Part shown: piece by piece, positions 62,759 through 64,000 of the stretch
How the letters are laid out: each line of letters begins with the position of its first letter
Position numbering within the stretch: the stretch's first letter is position 1
Source of the DNA: Planctomycetota bacterium
GTDB taxonomy: Bacteria; Planctomycetota; Planctomycetia; Planctomycetales; Planctomycetaceae
DNA length: 64,000 nucleotides
Direction: 5' to 3'
Assembly: GCA_003388505.1 (NCBI GenBank)
Contig: QQVO01000006.1
Span: 221,813-285,812 of the forward strand
Made by a program: the position numbers and the translations under genes
Notes under the pieces: generated by a model
What the model was told of the DNA's origin: nothing
Seen by the model: the letters and a program-made list of their open reading frames with translations, nothing else
Databases searched by the model: none

Positions 62759-63670
62759 TCAAAACCGGACGCCGGGCGCCTCGCACGTGTGTCGCACGGT
62801 GGCCTCCCCGCCGGTCGGCTTGTAACGTAGCCGCAGTTCACCGTCTCCGGCCGTCACCAAGGTGTATCCAGGGCGAAATTCGTCCGGGTTGTAGCCGGCC
62901 GCGTCTTGCTTCTCCAGTTCCCGATTCTGGTTGTAAAGCACCGACGGAAAACAGATCTCGTGCAGGCCGGCCCGGTCATCCCAGCCGCGGATTCCATTAT
63001 GGAAATGACCATGGAACAGCGCCAGCACGTGGCGCTGATGCCGTTCCAGCACCTCGTAGAACTCGGTCTGACCCGATTCCGGTTTGACGTACCAGCCGCG
63101 ATCGGGATGTTGGTTCGTATGCACCGGGACATGGCAGCAGACGATTGACGCCCTGTTGTTCTCGGCCGCCTGCTGCAGCTTCTCGTCCGTCCACGCAATC
63201 TGCTCCGGCGTGAAGAACCCGTCGTGCGAGTCCCGGTGCGCGTTGGAGAGCAGAATCACCCGCAGCCAGCCGTGGTCGAACACCGCGTCGACCTCCCGTC
63301 GCAACTGTGAGGCGAAGGCGTCGACTGGATCGTGGTTGCCCGGGATTTCATACACCGGCTTGTCGATCTGGTTGCGAATCGCAAGGTACTCTGCATACCG
63401 CTCGCTCCGGCCGCCGTCGACGACATCGCCCAGATGCAGGACGAACCGGGCGTCGGACTCCGCGATTTCGGCGGCCGCTTCCCGCCAGGCCGTGGTCGCG
63501 GAGTCATTGTCGTTGCGGCCCAGATGCGTATCGGAAACGACGACGAATGAGAGGGGCTCGCGATCCGCGGCGGCCGCCGACAGTACGCGACTCGTGAACA
63601 CCAGTCCCGACGCCGCTGTAAGTCTCCCCAGACAGTCCCGCCGGGTGATCGCGGTTGAGTAGCACGTCAT
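62759..63670 (-). CDS. Exported calcineurin-like metallophosphoesterase
   Basis: 303 residues. A twin-arginine-like N-terminus (AITRRDCLGRLTAASGLVF) predicts export. All metallophosphoesterase metal-site motifs are present: VSDTHLG, GDVVDGG, GNHDP, CCHVPVH and FHGHFHNG. ATG 63670 is fixed by GGAG eight bases upstream; the frame is open to 63718. It heads the leftward group with DUF1592 and DUF1552. A substrate (phosphoester of a sugar, nucleotide or lipid) cannot be read. Confidence 0.9.
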   Translation of the reverse strand: MTCYSTAITRRDCLGRLTAASGLVFTSRVLSAAAADREPLSFVVVSDTHLGRNDNDSATTAWREAAAEIAESDARFVLHLGDVVDGGRSERYAEYLAIRNQIDKPVYEIPGNHDPVDAFASQLRREVDAVFDHGWLRVILLSNAHRDSHDGFFTPEQIAWTDEKLQQAAENNRASIVCCHVPVHTNQHPDRGWYVKPESGQTEFYEVLERHQRHVLALFHGHFHNGIRGWDDRAGLHEICFPSVLYNQNRELEKQDAAGYNPDEFRPGYTLVTAGDGELRLRYKPTGGEATVRHTCEAPGVRF

Positions 63671-63867
63671 GATATTCTCCAGACGCGTAGGCTGGGTTAT
63701 CGCCGCGAAACCCAGCACTGAAACTGTTCGAGCAGTTTCATCTTCTCAGTTTGCCGCGCAAGAATCGCTCGGTCAATTCACGCGGCGGATTCGATGCATC
63801 GCACGTCCACGCTTGCGTTTGAAGGCCATCCTTGCCCAGAGTATTCTCAAGGCAGATTGTTGAGAGA
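63671..63867. other. Gap upstream of the phosphoesterase
   Basis: 197 bases with no gene; presumably holds the promoter of the leftward group, not identified. Confidence 0.4.
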
Positions 63868-64000
63868 TGAACGAGTTCGTCAGCAAGAGTTGCCGTATGC
63901 CGCTAAGTGGCAATGAAAAGACCACCGCCAAGCGTCGAATCATGAAACTCGTGACGACGCCGATACTCGATCTTGGCTTCACACTCGCAGGTGGCGGGAG
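63868..64000 (+). CDS. Possible start of a rightward gene, cut by the window edge
   Basis: ATG at 63868 with GAGAG immediately upstream opens a frame that has no stop before the end (44 codons, MNEFVSKSCRMPLSGNEKTTAKRR...). No family is recognisable; the alternative start MKLVTTPILDLGF at 63943 is also possible. Too short to be sure. Confidence 0.25.

Overview
The window is GC-rich bacterial chromosome, almost certainly from a member of the Planctomycetes (order Planctomycetales). Diagnostic content is the DUF1592 cytochrome-type protein overlapping a DUF1552 protein, with a DUF1501 protein nearby; CsrA; sigma-54; very large PAS-rich hybrid histidine kinases; several TAT-type signal peptides; and intergenic regions full of paired, palindromic dispersed repeats. 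No rRNA, tRNA, CRISPR array, transposase or prophage was recognised, so most of this is core chromosome with accessory islets.

Layout. 1-4.7 kb: a leftward series of housekeeping genes (methyltransferase, pdxJ, pssA, ribE, rsmA cut by the window edge) and a rightward membrane protein. 4.7-12.1 kb: a Ski2-like DExH helicase, a family 2 glycosyltransferase, a DUF4432 sugar-epimerase-fold protein and a UvrD/Rep helicase. 12.2-16.4 kb: a secreted GH105 protein with a degenerate M14-like N-terminus, a secreted thioredoxin-like protein and protoporphyrinogen oxidase. 16.4-20.5 kb: a 1334-residue hybrid histidine kinase. 20.9-25.3 kb: dnaX-ybaB-recR, then rpoN. 25.7-29.4 kb: an accessory stretch with a secreted alpha/beta hydrolase, a broken toxin-antitoxin pair, a small protein of unknown function and a JmjC/cupin-like protein. 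29.9-35.4 kb: the replication cluster dnaA-dnaN-dciA-gyrB, all leftward, followed upstream by leuS (35.5-38.5 kb). 38.7-43.2 kb: two linked histidine-kinase/receiver proteins. 43.5-45.3 kb: a class I terpene-synthase-like gene with a probable frameshift near its 5' end. 45.4-47.5 kb: miaB and csrA. 47.7-51 kb: an ABC-2 exporter whose permease is fused to a CPBP protease. 51.3-56.2 kb: gamma-glutamyltransferase, an alpha/beta-hydrolase-like protein, a polyprenol-phosphate sugar synthase and a methyltransferase. 56.3-63.7 kb: a leftward group of metallophosphoesterase, DUF1592, DUF1552, small membrane protein and DUF1501.

The main leads are: the terpene-synthase-like protein (DDxxD plus NTE triad at canonical spacing on a C-terminal domain, behind an unrecognised N-terminal half); the short DnaA that lacks domains I/II and has a GRSH instead of GRDH DNA-binding motif, encoded beside dciA; the M14-like/GH105 fusion; and a large set of hairpin repeat families, some with different stems but the same loop, one of which has apparently truncated a ParE-like toxin. 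All functional calls come from reading motifs and gene context; no database search was run.
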